In this document: in pieces, positions 43,901 through 52,702 of the stretch
Position numbering within the stretch: the stretch's first letter is position 1
Layout: each line of letters begins with the position of its first letter
From: Limnomonas spitsbergensis
Lineage: Eukaryota > Chlorophyta > Chlorophyceae > Chlamydomonadales
Length of the DNA: 64,000 nucleotides
Direction: 5' to 3'
NCBI GenBank assembly: GCA_037349105.1
Contig: JAYJMM010000040.1
Span: forward strand, 558,001 to 622,000
The notes under the pieces: model-generated
Database searches by the model: none
Seen by the model: only the letters and a program-made list of their open reading frames with translations
What the model was told of the DNA's origin: nothing
Position numbers and translations under genes: made by a program

Positions 43901-44982
43901 AGGCCAGCTGGGATTTGATCGGTCTTCGTACGTGTACGGCATGGTCGGGATTCGTCTTCAGCGTCACACTGTCCAGCGTTATTGTCATGGGTCGGATCGG
44001 CTGGGCTAGAAGTGGTCTTCACAGCATGAGCAACCTGTACTGCACCTGTGCCACGTAAAACACACGAATTCAAGACCTCATGAACGACCCCGTCAGTGAT
44101 GGTCATGAGACTAGACTGGTCTGGGCTGTACTGCAAATTACAAGAGTGTGTTTTCATGAAGTCTTCGCCAATGATTAAATCAATGGTATCGAGAAACGCT
44201 GGGAGGATGTGAACTGTAGCTTCAAAGTCAGTCCGGCCGAACGTAACAGTGAGACTCGCAGAACCTAGGACAGTACAGTCTCGACCAGCCGCAGTGGCCA
44301 CTGCTCGATATTTACTTGAACGAATCTGGAGTCCGAGTTTCTTGGCAAGTTTGGCTCCCATGAAACATGAGGATGCCCCCGAATCAAATAGACACTTGAG
44401 GTTTTTGCCATGTGCTTGGCCGTGGTAGGTTGCTGCTAGGGGCTGGTCATCACCATCTTGGTGATTTCCATCTTGTTTTACATCCTTGTCTTGGCTGGTA
44501 TGCAATATCTGGACTCGATCATCAACTTGTATTTTGGCTAGAACTCGACACTGGGCTGTTTCTCTTGTATCAGCTGGGATTACAAAGGCAAGTACTGGGG
44601 ATGGTTTCATACCCTTATTCATAGCGGTACCAAGCGCTGAACTGGATTCGTATTTCTTGACTAGGAAAGAGTGTTGGAGTAGCGGTTGTAATCCTGCTGC
44701 TTGTCTGGAGGAAACTAGAAGACATGAACTGGTGTTGGGTCTGTTGTTCAAATAAAGCCTGGCTTGGCTTCTGGTTTTTGCAACGTAAATCTGGTGTTTG
44801 TCTGGAGAGTTGGAGTGAATGACTGGAAGCGTGCAGGTACAATTCAAATGTTCGTTACAAATCACTCGGTCGTACGTCAGGAAGCTAGAGTTCATCAAGT
44901 CAGACACGTGATTCTCAACTGCAGTGCACACATGACATCTAGAGACAGGAGGGGGACCCGGGAATACCTCCTGCAAAAATTC
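40906..44982 (-). CDS. pol: Pol polyprotein of the chromovirus: protease, RT, RNase H, integrase, chromodomain
   Basis: In phase with gag behind the UAG; numbering from TTG 44976 gives 1,356 residues to TAA 40908-40906. There is no ATG near the start (the first in-frame Met is about residue 28), consistent with a gag-pol fusion. Protease active site LFDSGAS (Asp198). RT about 450-690 with CLDMAGG (Asp547) and YIDD (607-610). RNase H about 750-865 with Asp756 and TDHNP (Asp819). Integrase zinc finger with His947, Cys977 and Cys980; catalytic Asp1010, Asp1071 and Glu1107 (35 residues between the last two). Integrase C-terminal GDQVLLS near 1218. Chromodomain 1298-1350 (YQVESLLSHR; LIKWLGY; NSWEP). 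All key residues are present, so it is probably functional. Confidence 0.95.
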   Translation of the reverse strand, partial: EFLQEVFPGPPPVSRCHVCTAVENHVSDLMNSSFLTYDRVICNEHLNCTCTLPVIHSNSPDKHQIYVAKTRSQARLYLNNRPNTSSCLLVSSRQAAGLQPLLQHSFLVKKYESSSALGTAMNKGMKPSPVLAFVIPADTRETAQCRVLAKIQVDDRVQILHTSQDKDVKQDGNHQDGDDQPLAATYHGQAHGKNLKCLFDSGASSCFMGAKLAKKLGLQIRSSKYRAVATAAGRDCTVLGSASLTVTFGRTDFEATVHILPAFLDTIDLIIGEDFMKTHSCNLQYSPDQSSLMTITDGVVHEVLNSCVLRGTGAVQVAHAVKTTSSPADPTHDNNAGQCDAEDESRPCRTRTKTDQIPAGLAAKLLKSGRHRAFLAVLTPQASEPDEELQPVPNPEGELDHKTSREKLANMNHVHPDQRTAITSLIDEYDDIFSETPRAGGAKVPPLEHTIDLVAGAKPPFRRNFRLSPAESEELKKQVAELLDKGIITPVNSPYGAPVLFIKKPNGGLRFCLDYRALNELTVKLRYPLPRIDDLLDAARGASCFSCLDMAGGFHQLLISEEDQPKTAFATPFGHYAWRCLPMGLSNAPSQYQSTVNKIFADLAFVLIYIDDIMILSQTPEQHLQHLRQVFDKIRESGLQVKFSKCKFLQAQVKYLGHILSKEGVAADPDKIRALTEWEFPTSATGVLQFLGLANYFRKFIPNLSRLAAPLYHLTKKTVQFSGGADALLAFQAIKEALASPPVLAYPDPNQSYELVSDASITGCGAVLTQQGRPVAYFSAKFSPAERNYTTGEQELLGIIKALKEWRCYLEGSNGLNIVTDHNPLTFFSKQPTLSRRQARWSEFLSRFEFTVKYRPGATNPADSLSRLPHQGPAHAAMLFAITVNESCPDFMQRIKNESSIDPEFKLSSKTREWSFSNGYWSHAGLVIIPVALRQEVIRDHHDSPLAGHFNWKTTLDHIKRQFWWPSIQADVQKYVSSCASCQRNKSANKRPFGLNQPLEIPDSRWHTVTMDFVFDLPQSASGHDGIMVIVDKLTKFVCLAPVRKSSTSEDVARVFISHVFQHHGFPRNIISDRDVRFTSSFWKTMCHRLGVQPRFSTAFHPQTDGQTERMNRVVEEVLRHFIDGNHVTWEELLPVVAMSINNAKTSTTRHTPFYLNCGRNPYTPLSIDIPDKQIPALDSVFSDLDDTLVQVQKLLRAAQDRQSSYADTRFRAPHTFQAGDQVLLSTRNFKFQTGVKKLHPKYIGPVTILSLTSGGNAARLQLPENYTRVHPVFHVSLLRQFKPSTSSNPVPVEPQVVDGLPLYQVESLLSHRIRRVGKKRVKQVLIKWLGYDDTHNSWEPLKNLTPELLLDAQNLFE

Positions 44983-44985
44983 CTA
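44946..44985 (-). promoter_or_regulatory. UAG stop with downstream stem-loop, putative readthrough signal
   Basis: On the minus strand gag ends CAG TAG GAA TTT. The stem CAGGAGG (44973-44967) pairs perfectly with CCTCCTG (44952-44946) around a 14-nt loop containing CCCGGG. A G-U pair can extend the stem, leaving an 8-nt spacer from the stop. Readthrough at the murine leukaemia virus gag UAG also uses a structure 8 nt downstream. The geometry is seen directly; the function is inferred. Confidence 0.6.
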
Positions 44986-46470
44986 CTGGGAAGGAGGCTT
45001 GTTTTCCTTCTTCTCAGGGCAGTTCTTGGCTTGGTGGCAACCTGCCCGGCAGTACCAGCACAGGTTATACTCGTTCAATGATTGCTTCGCAGCGATGCTC
45101 AGTGCACCCACGTACTTGTAGTACGGGCAGGACTCGAATGGGGTCTTGAAGTTTTTGGCCTCTTTCCCGGAGCTGGTCTGGGCGCTGGGCTCGATCTTCC
45201 TCTTCGGAACGGACTCGGTGTGTGCCAGCCGAGCGCGTCGCGGCTGCTGGAAGTCCTGTGTTTTGGCAGGGTACTCGGGTTTGTGCACTGGTCTGGTATC
45301 TGTGCGGTAGCTGGGTCTGGTCACTGGGGTGTAACTGGATCTTGATACTGGTACGAAACAGGCACGTGCACTGGTCATTCGCAGGTCCTCGACATATGCG
45401 AATTTCATGAGGTTTGGCAGGGATTGCCAGGTATTTCCATCCTTGTCTAGAATGCAGCGTTGTTTCAGGGATGGATCCATGCCTGATAGGTAATGGACGC
45501 ACAAGGTTGCTTGAGATTCGTCGGGCAAGAGTCTGGTCACGTTCAGGAATTGCTGGGAGTACTGGGAGGCTGACTGGGAACCCTGGGTGATCATACGACC
45601 GACTAGTTGTTCGCGGGCAATGTCAACTGCTGAACGTACCTCGCCGGACACGAAGTTTGTGAGGGCCAGGATGAACTCGTTTTGCTCGAACAGCATGTGG
45701 GACTCGATGTAGTTCATTAAGAACTCCTTGACCTCGGGATCGTCGATAAAGACAGACATGTCCTCGGGGTAGCGGTGACCGTTCTCGAGCAGCCAGCGCC
45801 TGAGCTCCTCGAAGCTCATCGCGATTAATCTCGGCTTGTTCTTGCACTGTTGGAAGAACGGCTTGTTCATCCGGCCTGGTGCAGGCAAGGCTGGGGGACG
45901 ACGACGATAGTCAGTCTCGCGTCTGACAGGTACTGGGATTTGAACTTGGGTGGGTACACTGGTAACAGGATTCCCGACAAGACGAACGGTAGGAGTAACA
46001 ACAGGCTGGGCTGGGACAGCAGTTGAATCTAGTCTGGTTAAGAGTGACTGCAAGAGTTGCAATTCACCTTGCTTGAGTTGTTTCTTGAATTGCTCGAACA
46101 TATCGTCCTGCATGTAGGACGAGGTATGCTGGGCCGGTAGAGGGTCCGTGCTGCAGCCAGCGACGCAAGGTGTGATCAAGACTCGAGGGTTGGCCACCGC
46201 TGCGTATGTTGCAGGTGCCACGGAAGCCACAGCGATGGGCTGGAGAGCTGGTCTCGGTGCAGCTACCGCAATTGGGACAGGGGCTTGTGCTGGTGCTGGT
46301 ACTGGTGCTGGTACTGGTGCTGGTACTGGTGCTGGTGCTGGTGCTGGTGCTGGTGCTGGTGCTGCAGCGACCATGTCGGGAACGACAATGGCGGGAAGCT
46401 GGGCAGGAGCTGGGTTGTCGACTTGAAGGTTGTTCACTGCGCGTTTGGATTTGTTTCGTTTAGCGACCAT
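44983..46470 (-). CDS. gag: Gag protein of the chromovirus
   Basis: 495 residues from ATG (46470-46468) to TAG (44985-44983). A basic start (MVAKRNKSKRAVNN) is followed by a Pro-Ala/Pro-Val repeat (about residues 35-65, encoded by a GCACCA-type microsatellite). The middle (about 215-400) is a retrotransposon-gag type capsid region (PFFQQC; LENGHRYPEDMSVFIDDPEV; ARACF). A zinc knuckle CWYCRAGCHQAKNC (471-484) has canonical C-x2-C-x4-H-x4-C spacing. It forms the particle shell and binds element RNA. It lies in the same phase as pol, separated only by the UAG. Confidence 0.93.
   Translation of the reverse strand: MVAKRNKSKRAVNNLQVDNPAPAQLPAIVVPDMVAAAPAPAPAPAPAPVPAPVPAPVPAPAQAPVPIAVAAPRPALQPIAVASVAPATYAAVANPRVLITPCVAGCSTDPLPAQHTSSYMQDDMFEQFKKQLKQGELQLLQSLLTRLDSTAVPAQPVVTPTVRLVGNPVTSVPTQVQIPVPVRRETDYRRRPPALPAPGRMNKPFFQQCKNKPRLIAMSFEELRRWLLENGHRYPEDMSVFIDDPEVKEFLMNYIESHMLFEQNEFILALTNFVSGEVRSAVDIAREQLVGRMITQGSQSASQYSQQFLNVTRLLPDESQATLCVHYLSGMDPSLKQRCILDKDGNTWQSLPNLMKFAYVEDLRMTSARACFVPVSRSSYTPVTRPSYRTDTRPVHKPEYPAKTQDFQQPRRARLAHTESVPKRKIEPSAQTSSGKEAKNFKTPFESCPYYKYVGALSIAAKQSLNEYNLCWYCRAGCHQAKNCPEKKENKPPSQ
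46288..46368. repeat. GGTGCT/GGTACT microsatellite inside gag
   Basis: Plus-strand GCTGGTGCTGGTACTGG repeats (6- and 12-bp period) encode the Pro-Ala/Pro-Val stretch on the minus strand. Confidence 0.9.
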
Positions 46471-46841
46471 TAGATTGTGAATTACTGTGAAAGTTCAGCA
46501 ATCAGGAAGCTTATGACTGGTCTGGACTGGAGTGTACGGAATTCAAACCGTCGGAGTCGAACAACTCAAGTTACGACACTTACTAGACTCAGTCAACGCA
46601 ACAAGTGCGTGCCTGGGACTCGGGACAAGGGCTGGAAATCCGTCGGCTCCGCCGAGCTTGTCAGACCAATAGTAGATACTGTCGAGTTGCTCTGGGGTTG
46701 GCCCTGATCCGGACACTGGACTGGGGTCGGTACTGGAATTCGAATAGTTTTAACCCTGACAGGTCTAAGGGACGCGACTGCCCAGCGCGCGTGTCTCAAA
46801 ACTCTTTCGAGCCGACGGCAGGGTTCTGTCAATGAAACTGC
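46471..46841 (-). other. 5' leader of the chromovirus
   Basis: About 370 bp between the primer site and the gag ATG; no ORF supported. It probably carries packaging signals. Confidence 0.6.
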
Positions 46842-46873
46842 GACAGGATCGAACCGATAAGGCTCTGGAACCA
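46842..46873 (-). promoter_or_regulatory. Primer binding site, initiator-tRNA-Met-like with T-arm match
   Basis: Minus strand TGGTTCCAGAGCC starts one base after the 5' LTR. The usual plant-type initiator Met site is TGGTATCAGAGC, so two positions differ. On the plus strand the stretch CAGGATCGAACC (46843-46854), 6 bp away from GGCTCTGGAACCA (46861-46873), resembles the T-arm of that tRNA (CAGGATCGAAACC). This suggests a second complementarity. The primer identity is inferred. Confidence 0.6.
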
Positions 46874-46874
46874 C

Positions 46875-47277
46875 TGAAGAGGTCCTAGGTGCCCTAGGGG
46901 GCAGGACTCTTATATCTAGACAGGGACTCACTAGTAGAGGAACGTGAAGGGGAGTCCGGGACGGTGTTGAGGGTAGACGAGTAGTCGGAGAGTTGACTGA
47001 GGGGGGACTAGGTGCTCACGAGGGGAGACTGCTGGAGACTAGAGATTTGATAGTGGGACAGTCAGGTATTGAGCCTGATGGATTGATCTCGTCTGAGACT
47101 TCCCGATGCCTAGCAGAGCTCGCTTATATGGGAGGTGCAGGGTTTAACCCGTGAGGGTTCTGGTCTGGGCTTGCCAGGCGACCCTGCAACTTCCGTATGG
47201 AGCGTAAGCGCCGATAACGTAAGGCAGGTCGCGTCAGCGACTGGTAATTCTGGGGTACTGGTTACATGACCATTACA
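46875..47277 (-). repeat. 5' LTR of the chromovirus
   Basis: 403 bp, upstream of gag on the minus strand; carries the element promoter by position. No TATA box was assigned with confidence. Confidence 0.95.
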
Positions 47278-47282
47278 CGCAG
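47278..47282. other. Target-site duplication CGCAG, right
   Basis: CGCAG directly follows the right LTR and is then continued by CCAGTGAATAG, as in uninterrupted units. Confidence 0.95.
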
Positions 47283-47368
47283 CCAGTGAATAGTCACTGA
47301 GCCTGCCCGTAGGCGTCCATCACTGCCGTGAGGAAAGAAGTCCGCCACGGACCTGAAGCGCACATCAC
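47283..47368 (+). repeat. LTR unit 4, right part (86 bp)
   Basis: CCAGTGAATAGTC to CACATCAC: the exact remainder of unit 4 behind the duplicated CGCAG. Confidence 0.9.
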
Positions 47369-48230
47369 GAGTAAAGTAGTAGGGGCGGTACCCACGAGAC
47401 GGAGACTTCTATGCAGAGACACCCAGTTAGGAACTTCCAGTTACAGTTATCTTGTTGACACACTCTTGTCTGAAGTACAAGGAGCATGAGTGTACGGTGA
47501 TGTACCGTGTTTGTGAGTAGAGGACACCTCTCTAAGGTGTCCTGACCGGAGTTTACGGTATTTACCATAGTATTGCAGTTACTGCTTTATGGTGCGACAG
47601 CTGTAACAGTATATTACAGTATACGTGACAGAACCGTTTAGACCGCAGTTAGCGTCATCGGTGACTCCGCAGCTTCTCTGCGGAGTCTCCGGATTTGAGC
47701 TGAGACCTAGAAACCCGCTTACGCAGGATAAGTTTGACAGGTTCTACCGTACTCTGTATTGGGCCTGCCGGGTCCCTGTATCCCGGCAATTGCCTTGGCT
47801 AGTTACTTCGTCCCTTTCTAAAGGACAGACCTCTATTTGTAACAAGCACCGGCCGTCTTCGAGACCTACAGCTTACACATAAGTCAGTACCTTAATTCGA
47901 GTCAAGCCTAGCTCAGCCTCCGCTGAACTAGCTGGAGACAAGTACCCCAGTAAGAGAAACGAGACCCTGCAGAAGAAGAAGTACGCAGTCGACGTCCCGT
48001 CCATCTCTCCGCGTGATACGCGGTAAGTGCCCTTAACATAGCCCAGCTGGATCGCGACCAGACGGCCAGAAGGCCTATGCCCCTAAGTCAATTGCTATAT
48101 ACACAAATAACCAGCCAGCTGCTTAACTCGAAGAGCACTCGCAGCCAGTGAATAGTCACTGAGCCTGCCCGTAGGCGTCCATCACTGCCGTGAGGAAAGA
48201 AGTCCGCCACGGACCTGAAGCGCACATCAC
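47369..48230 (+). repeat. LTR unit 5
   Basis: 862 bp with CTGTAACAG (variant A at 47605) in place of CTGTCACAG. The same change occurs in unit 6 only. Confidence 0.9.
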
Positions 48231-49092
48231 GAGTAAAGTAGTAGGGGCGGTACCCACGAGACGGAGACTTCTATGCAGAGACACCCAGTTAGGAACTTCC
48301 AGTTACAGTTATCTTGTTGACACACTCTTGTCTGAAGTACAAGGAGCATGAGTGTACGGTGATGTACCGTGTTTGTGAGTAGAGGACACCTCTCTAAGGT
48401 GTCCTGACCGGAGTTTACGGTATTTACCATAGTATTGCAGTTACTGCTTTATGGTGCGACAGCTGTAACAGTATATTACAGTATACGTGACAGAACCGTT
48501 TAGACCGCAGTTAGCGTCATCGGTGACTCCGCAGCTTCTCTGCGGAGTCTCCGGATTTGAGCTGAGACCTAGAAACCCGCTTACGCAGGATAAGTTTGAC
48601 AGGTTCTACCGTACTCTGTATTGGGCCTGCCGGGTCCCTGTATCCCGGCAATTGCCTTGGCTAGTTACTTCGTCCCTTTCTAAAGGACAGACCTCTATTT
48701 GTAACAAGCACCGGCCGTCTTCGAGACCTACAGCTTACACATAAGTCAGTACCTTAATTCGAGTCAAGCCTAGCTCAGCCTCCGCTGAACTAGCTGGAGA
48801 CAAGTACCCCAGTAAGAGAAACGAGACCCTGCAGAAGAAGAAGTACGCAGTCGACGTCCCGTCCATCTCTCCGCGTGATACGCGGTAAGTGCCCTTAACA
48901 TAGCCCAGCTGGATCGCGACCAGACGGCCAGAAGGCCTATGCCCCTAAGTCAATTGCTATATACACAAATAACCAGCCAGCTGCTTAACTCGAAGAGCAC
49001 TCGCAGCCAGTGAATAGTCACTGAGCCTGCCCGTAGGCGTCCATCACTGCCGTGAGGAAAGAAGTCCGCCACGGACCTGAAGCGCACATCAC
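48231..49092 (+). repeat. LTR unit 6
   Basis: 862 bp; shares the CTGTAACAG variant (48467) with unit 5, so one was probably copied from the other. Confidence 0.9.
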
Positions 49093-49954
49093 GAGTAAAG
49101 TAGTAGGGGCGGTACCCACGAGACATAGAGTTCTATGCAGAGACACCCAGTTAGGAACTTCCAGTTACAGTTATCTTGTTGACACACTCTTGTCTGAAGT
49201 ACAAGGAGCATGAGTGTACGGTGATGTACCGTGTTTGTGAGTAGAGGACACCTCTCTAAGGTGTCCTGACCGGAGTTTACGGTATTTACCATAGTATTGC
49301 AGTTACTGCTTTATGGTGCGACAGCTGTCACAGTATATTACAGTATACGTGACAGAACCGTTTAGACCGCAGTTAGCGTCATCGGTGACTCCGCAGCTTC
49401 TCTGCGGAGTCTCCGGATTTGAGCTGAGACCTAGAAACCCGCTTACGCAGGATAAGTTTGACAGGTTCTACCGTACTCTGTATTGGGCCTGCCGGGTCCC
49501 TGTATCCCGGCAATTGCCTTGGCTAGTTACTTCGTCCCTTTCTAAAGGACAGACCTCTATTTGTAACAAGCACCGGCCGTCTTCGAGACCTACAGCTTAC
49601 ACATAAGTCAGTACCTTAATTCGAGTCAAGCCTAGCTCAGCCTCCGCTGAACTAGCTGGAGACAAGTACCCCAGTAAGAGAAACGAGACCCTGCAGAAGA
49701 AGAAGTACGCAGTCGACGTCCCGTCCATCTCTCCGCGTGATACGCGGTAAGTGCCCTTAACATAGCCCAGCTGGATCGCGACCAGACGGCCAGAAGGCCT
49801 ATGCCCCTAAGTCAATTGCTATATACACAAATAACCAGCCAGCTGCTTAACTCGAAGAGCACTCGCAGCCAGTGAATAGTCACTGAGCCTGCCCGTAGGC
49901 GTCCATCACTGCCGTGAGGAAAGAAGTCCGCCACGGACCTGAAGCGCACATCAC
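49093..49954 (+). repeat. LTR unit 7
   Basis: 862 bp with a private cluster of changes, GAGACATAGAGTTC for GAGACGGAGACTTC, near 49121-49133. Confidence 0.9.
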
Positions 49955-50816
49955 GAGTAAAGTAGTAGGGGCGGTACCCACGAGACGGAGACTTCTATGC
50001 AGAGACACCCAGTTAGGAACTTCCAGTTACAGTTATCTTGTTGACACACTCTTGTCTGAAGTACAAGGAGCATGAGTGTACGGTGATGTACCGTGTTTGT
50101 GAGTAGAGGACACCTCTCTAAGGTGTCCTGACCGGAGTTTACGGTATTTACCATAGTATTGCAGTTACTGCTTTATGGTGCGACAGCTGTCACAGTATAT
50201 TACAGTATACGTGACAGAACCGTTTAGACCGCAGTTAGCGTCATCGGTGACTCCGCAGCTTCTCTGCGGAGTCTCCGGATTTGAGCTGAGACCTAGAAAC
50301 CCGCTTACGCAGGATAAGTTTGACAGGTTCTACCGTACTCTGTATTGGTCCTGCCGGGTCCCTGTATCCCGGCAATTGCCTTGGCTAGTTACTTCGTCCC
50401 TTTCTAAAGGACAGACCTCTATTTGTAACAAGCACCGGCCGTCTTCGAGACCTACAGCTTACACATAAGTCAGTACCTTAATTCGAGTCAAGCCTAGCTC
50501 AGCCTCCGCTGAACTAGCTGGAGACAAGTACCCCAGTAAGAGAAACGAGACCCTGCAGAAGAAGAAGTACGCAGTCGACGTCCCGTCCATCTCTCCGCGT
50601 GATACGCGGTAAGTGCCCTTAACATAGCCCAGCTGGATCGCGACCAGACGGCCAGAAGGCCTATGCCCCTAAGTCAATTGCTATATACACAAATAACCAG
50701 CCAGCTGCTTAACTCGAAGAGCACTCGCAGCCAGTGAATAGTCACTGAGCCTGCCCGTAGGCGTCCATCACTGCCGTGAGGAAAGAAGTCCGCCACGGAC
50801 CTGAAGCGCACATCAC
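49955..50816 (+). repeat. LTR unit 8
   Basis: 862 bp with a private TATTGGTCCTGCC (others TATTGGGCCTGCC) near 50349. Confidence 0.9.
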
Positions 50817-51678
50817 GAGTAAAGTAGTAGGGGCGGTACCCACGAGACGGAGACTTCTATGCAGAGACACCCAGTTAGGAACTTCCAGTTACAGTTATCT
50901 TGTTGACACACTCTTGTCTGAAGTACAAGGAGCATGAGTGTACGGTGATGTACCGTGTTTGTGAGTAGAGGACACCTCTATAAGGTGTCCTGACCGGAGT
51001 TTACGGTATTTACCATAGTATTGCAGTTACTGCTTTATGGTGCGACAGCTGTCACAGTATATTACAGTATACGTGACAGAACCGTTTAGACCGCAGTTAG
51101 CGTCATCGGTGACTCCGCAGCTTCTCTGCGGAGTCTCCGGATTTGAGCTGAGACCTAGAAACCCGCTTACGCAGGATAAGTTTGACAGGTTCTACCGTAC
51201 TCTGTATTGGGCCTGCCGGGTCCCTGTATCCCGGCAATTGCCTTGGCTAGTTACTTCGTCCCTTTCTAAAGGACAGACCTCTATTTGTAACAAGCACCGG
51301 CCGTCTTCGAGACCTACAGCTTACACATAAGTCAGTACCTTAATTCGAGTCAAGCCTAGCTCAGCCTCCGCTGAACTAGCTGGAGACAAGTACCCCAGTA
51401 AGAGAAACGAGACCCTGCAGAAGAAGAAGTACGCAGTCGACGTCCCGTCCATCTCTCCGCGTGATACGCGGTAAGTGCCCTTAACATAGCCCAGCTGGAT
51501 CGCGACCAGACGGCCAGAAGGCCTATGCCCCTAAGTCAATTGCTATATACACAAATAACCAGCCAGCTGCTTAACTCGAAGAGCACTCGCAGCCAGTGAA
51601 TAGTCACTGAGCCTGCCCGTAGGCGTCCATCACTGCCGTGAGGAAAGAAGTCCGCCACGGACCTGAAGCGCACATCAC
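50817..51678 (+). repeat. LTR unit 9, right end of element A
   Basis: 862 bp with a private CCTCTATAAGG (others CCTCTCTAAGG) near 50980. It ends CACATCAC and is followed by array sequence starting TGGTGCA. Confidence 0.9.
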
Positions 51679-52702
51679 TGGTGCAACAGTAGTCGACGAA
51701 TTCTGACTGTGGCCTCAATAGCCTTAATAGTCTTGTTTTTCTTTGTAAACTGAAAGGAGACTAATAAGACGATTCTGAATGAAGCCAACTCTGCAACGCA
51801 AAAGTACGTAGTTCATACCATGTCTGACTCACCAACATAAAGTGCCCTTCCCTTAATCCATATTCGTGAATAAAACCGGGGCCTATAACCACCATTACAA
51901 GCTGTGATTGCCCCGGTCTATTATTCTAGAGCCCATTTTGATGTACGAATCCTCGCGTACGGCAACACAGTAGTTTCAAGAGCCCATTTTGATGTACAAA
52001 CCGACAGCAACCGACACGTCGTCAACCAGTCATCGCAGGCCAACGCTCGTCACCACGACCTCGTAGTTATGTCGGTAGTGTATTTAGTTGCTCGCAGCTA
52101 TCATATCATATCGAGTGGAACAGCGAGAGGAAACCGTGAGTCAGAGAGTGAACAGCGATGACTGCCAGGGAGCGTGCATGCTACAACTGACAGCTGGGAT
52201 TCAAACTGTGTTCACACTCCTCACACTCAGCACTGCCAGCCGATGTTGGTCACTGCCCGCGACCCGCACGCGTCCCTCTGAGTATGCAATCGCAGCCACA
52301 CCGCATGTATGTTTTAGACTATACAGCGTTGTGTAATGGGCTGCTCCACAAACTCGTATCCCACAGCGTGGAACAGTGAGGGAAAACAGCGAGCCAGCGA
52401 GTCAGCAACACATCTTCCGGTGTCGGGACGCAAGGAATGTGAAGTCGAAATCGTTGTCGTCATCGGGTGTTGCTGCTTCCACCCAATTTGAATCAGTATG
52501 AAATCTTCTGCCACGCGAGGCGCATAAAGGCCAGCTATTCATCGCAGCTGATCAAGAGGTGCTAATTAAGCGCAACTCGATACCAGGCCCTGAGTCGACG
52601 TCGCATAGTCCCCAGTCTAGTGCCCCGCCTCCTCATCCGCCCAGTCCTCCTCCACGAAGAACAACTTTGATGCATCTGCACGGCTCTCCTCCACAATATT
52701 GC
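51679..52702. repeat. 3.9-kb higher-order unit, copy 4, right part
   Basis: Begins TGGTGCAACAGTAGTCGACG right after the last LTR unit of element A and continues copy 4 to CTCCACAATATTGC (52702). There it jumps directly to TCACTACACGTTG of the next unit. About 570-590 bp present in other copies (the AATTTACC-rich tract and the unit start) is deleted at this junction. Confidence 0.85.

Larger units (their letters stand above)
40147..47277 (-). mobile_element. Complete Ty3/gypsy chromovirus inserted in LTR unit 4
   Basis: 7,131 bp with 403-bp LTRs (40147-40549 and 46875-47277), 5-bp target duplication CGCAG, TG...CA ends on the coding (minus) strand, primer site, polypurine tract, intact gag and pol. 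The two LTRs appear identical by eye, so the insertion is young and may be active. It lies in only one of nine LTR units, so it came after their amplification. Confidence 0.95.
22756..51678 (+). mobile_element. Element A: giant LTR retrotransposon with nine tandem 3' LTR units
   Basis: A plus-strand element inserted in copy 4 of the 3.9-kb array: partial 5' LTR (22756-23385), 13.4-kb internal region (23386-36784), polypurine tract, then nine 862-bp LTR units to 51678, the fourth split by the chromovirus. Near-matching TTGTGCA (22747-22753) and TGGTGCA (51679-51685) flank it, compatible with a target duplication. Coding content: gag-like ORF1, gag plus protease ORF2, a very long ORF3, integrase tail plus PHD finger. 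RT, RNase H and most of integrase are deleted, so it is non-autonomous. The size and the 3' array are unusual for LTR elements. Confidence 0.85.

Noticed and set aside
40906..44976. Bacterial retron, diversity-generating RT or defence RT
   Set aside because: Domain order protease-RT-RNase H-integrase-chromodomain with LTRs and a 5-bp target duplication is a standard chromovirus.
29404..44985. UAG reassigned to a sense codon in the host
   Set aside because: Only a few transposon stops are visible and no host gene is present to test codon use, so this stays a question and not a claim.
36785..51678. CRISPR-like array
   Set aside because: The repeat unit is 862 bp with no variable spacers, in eukaryotic retroelement context.
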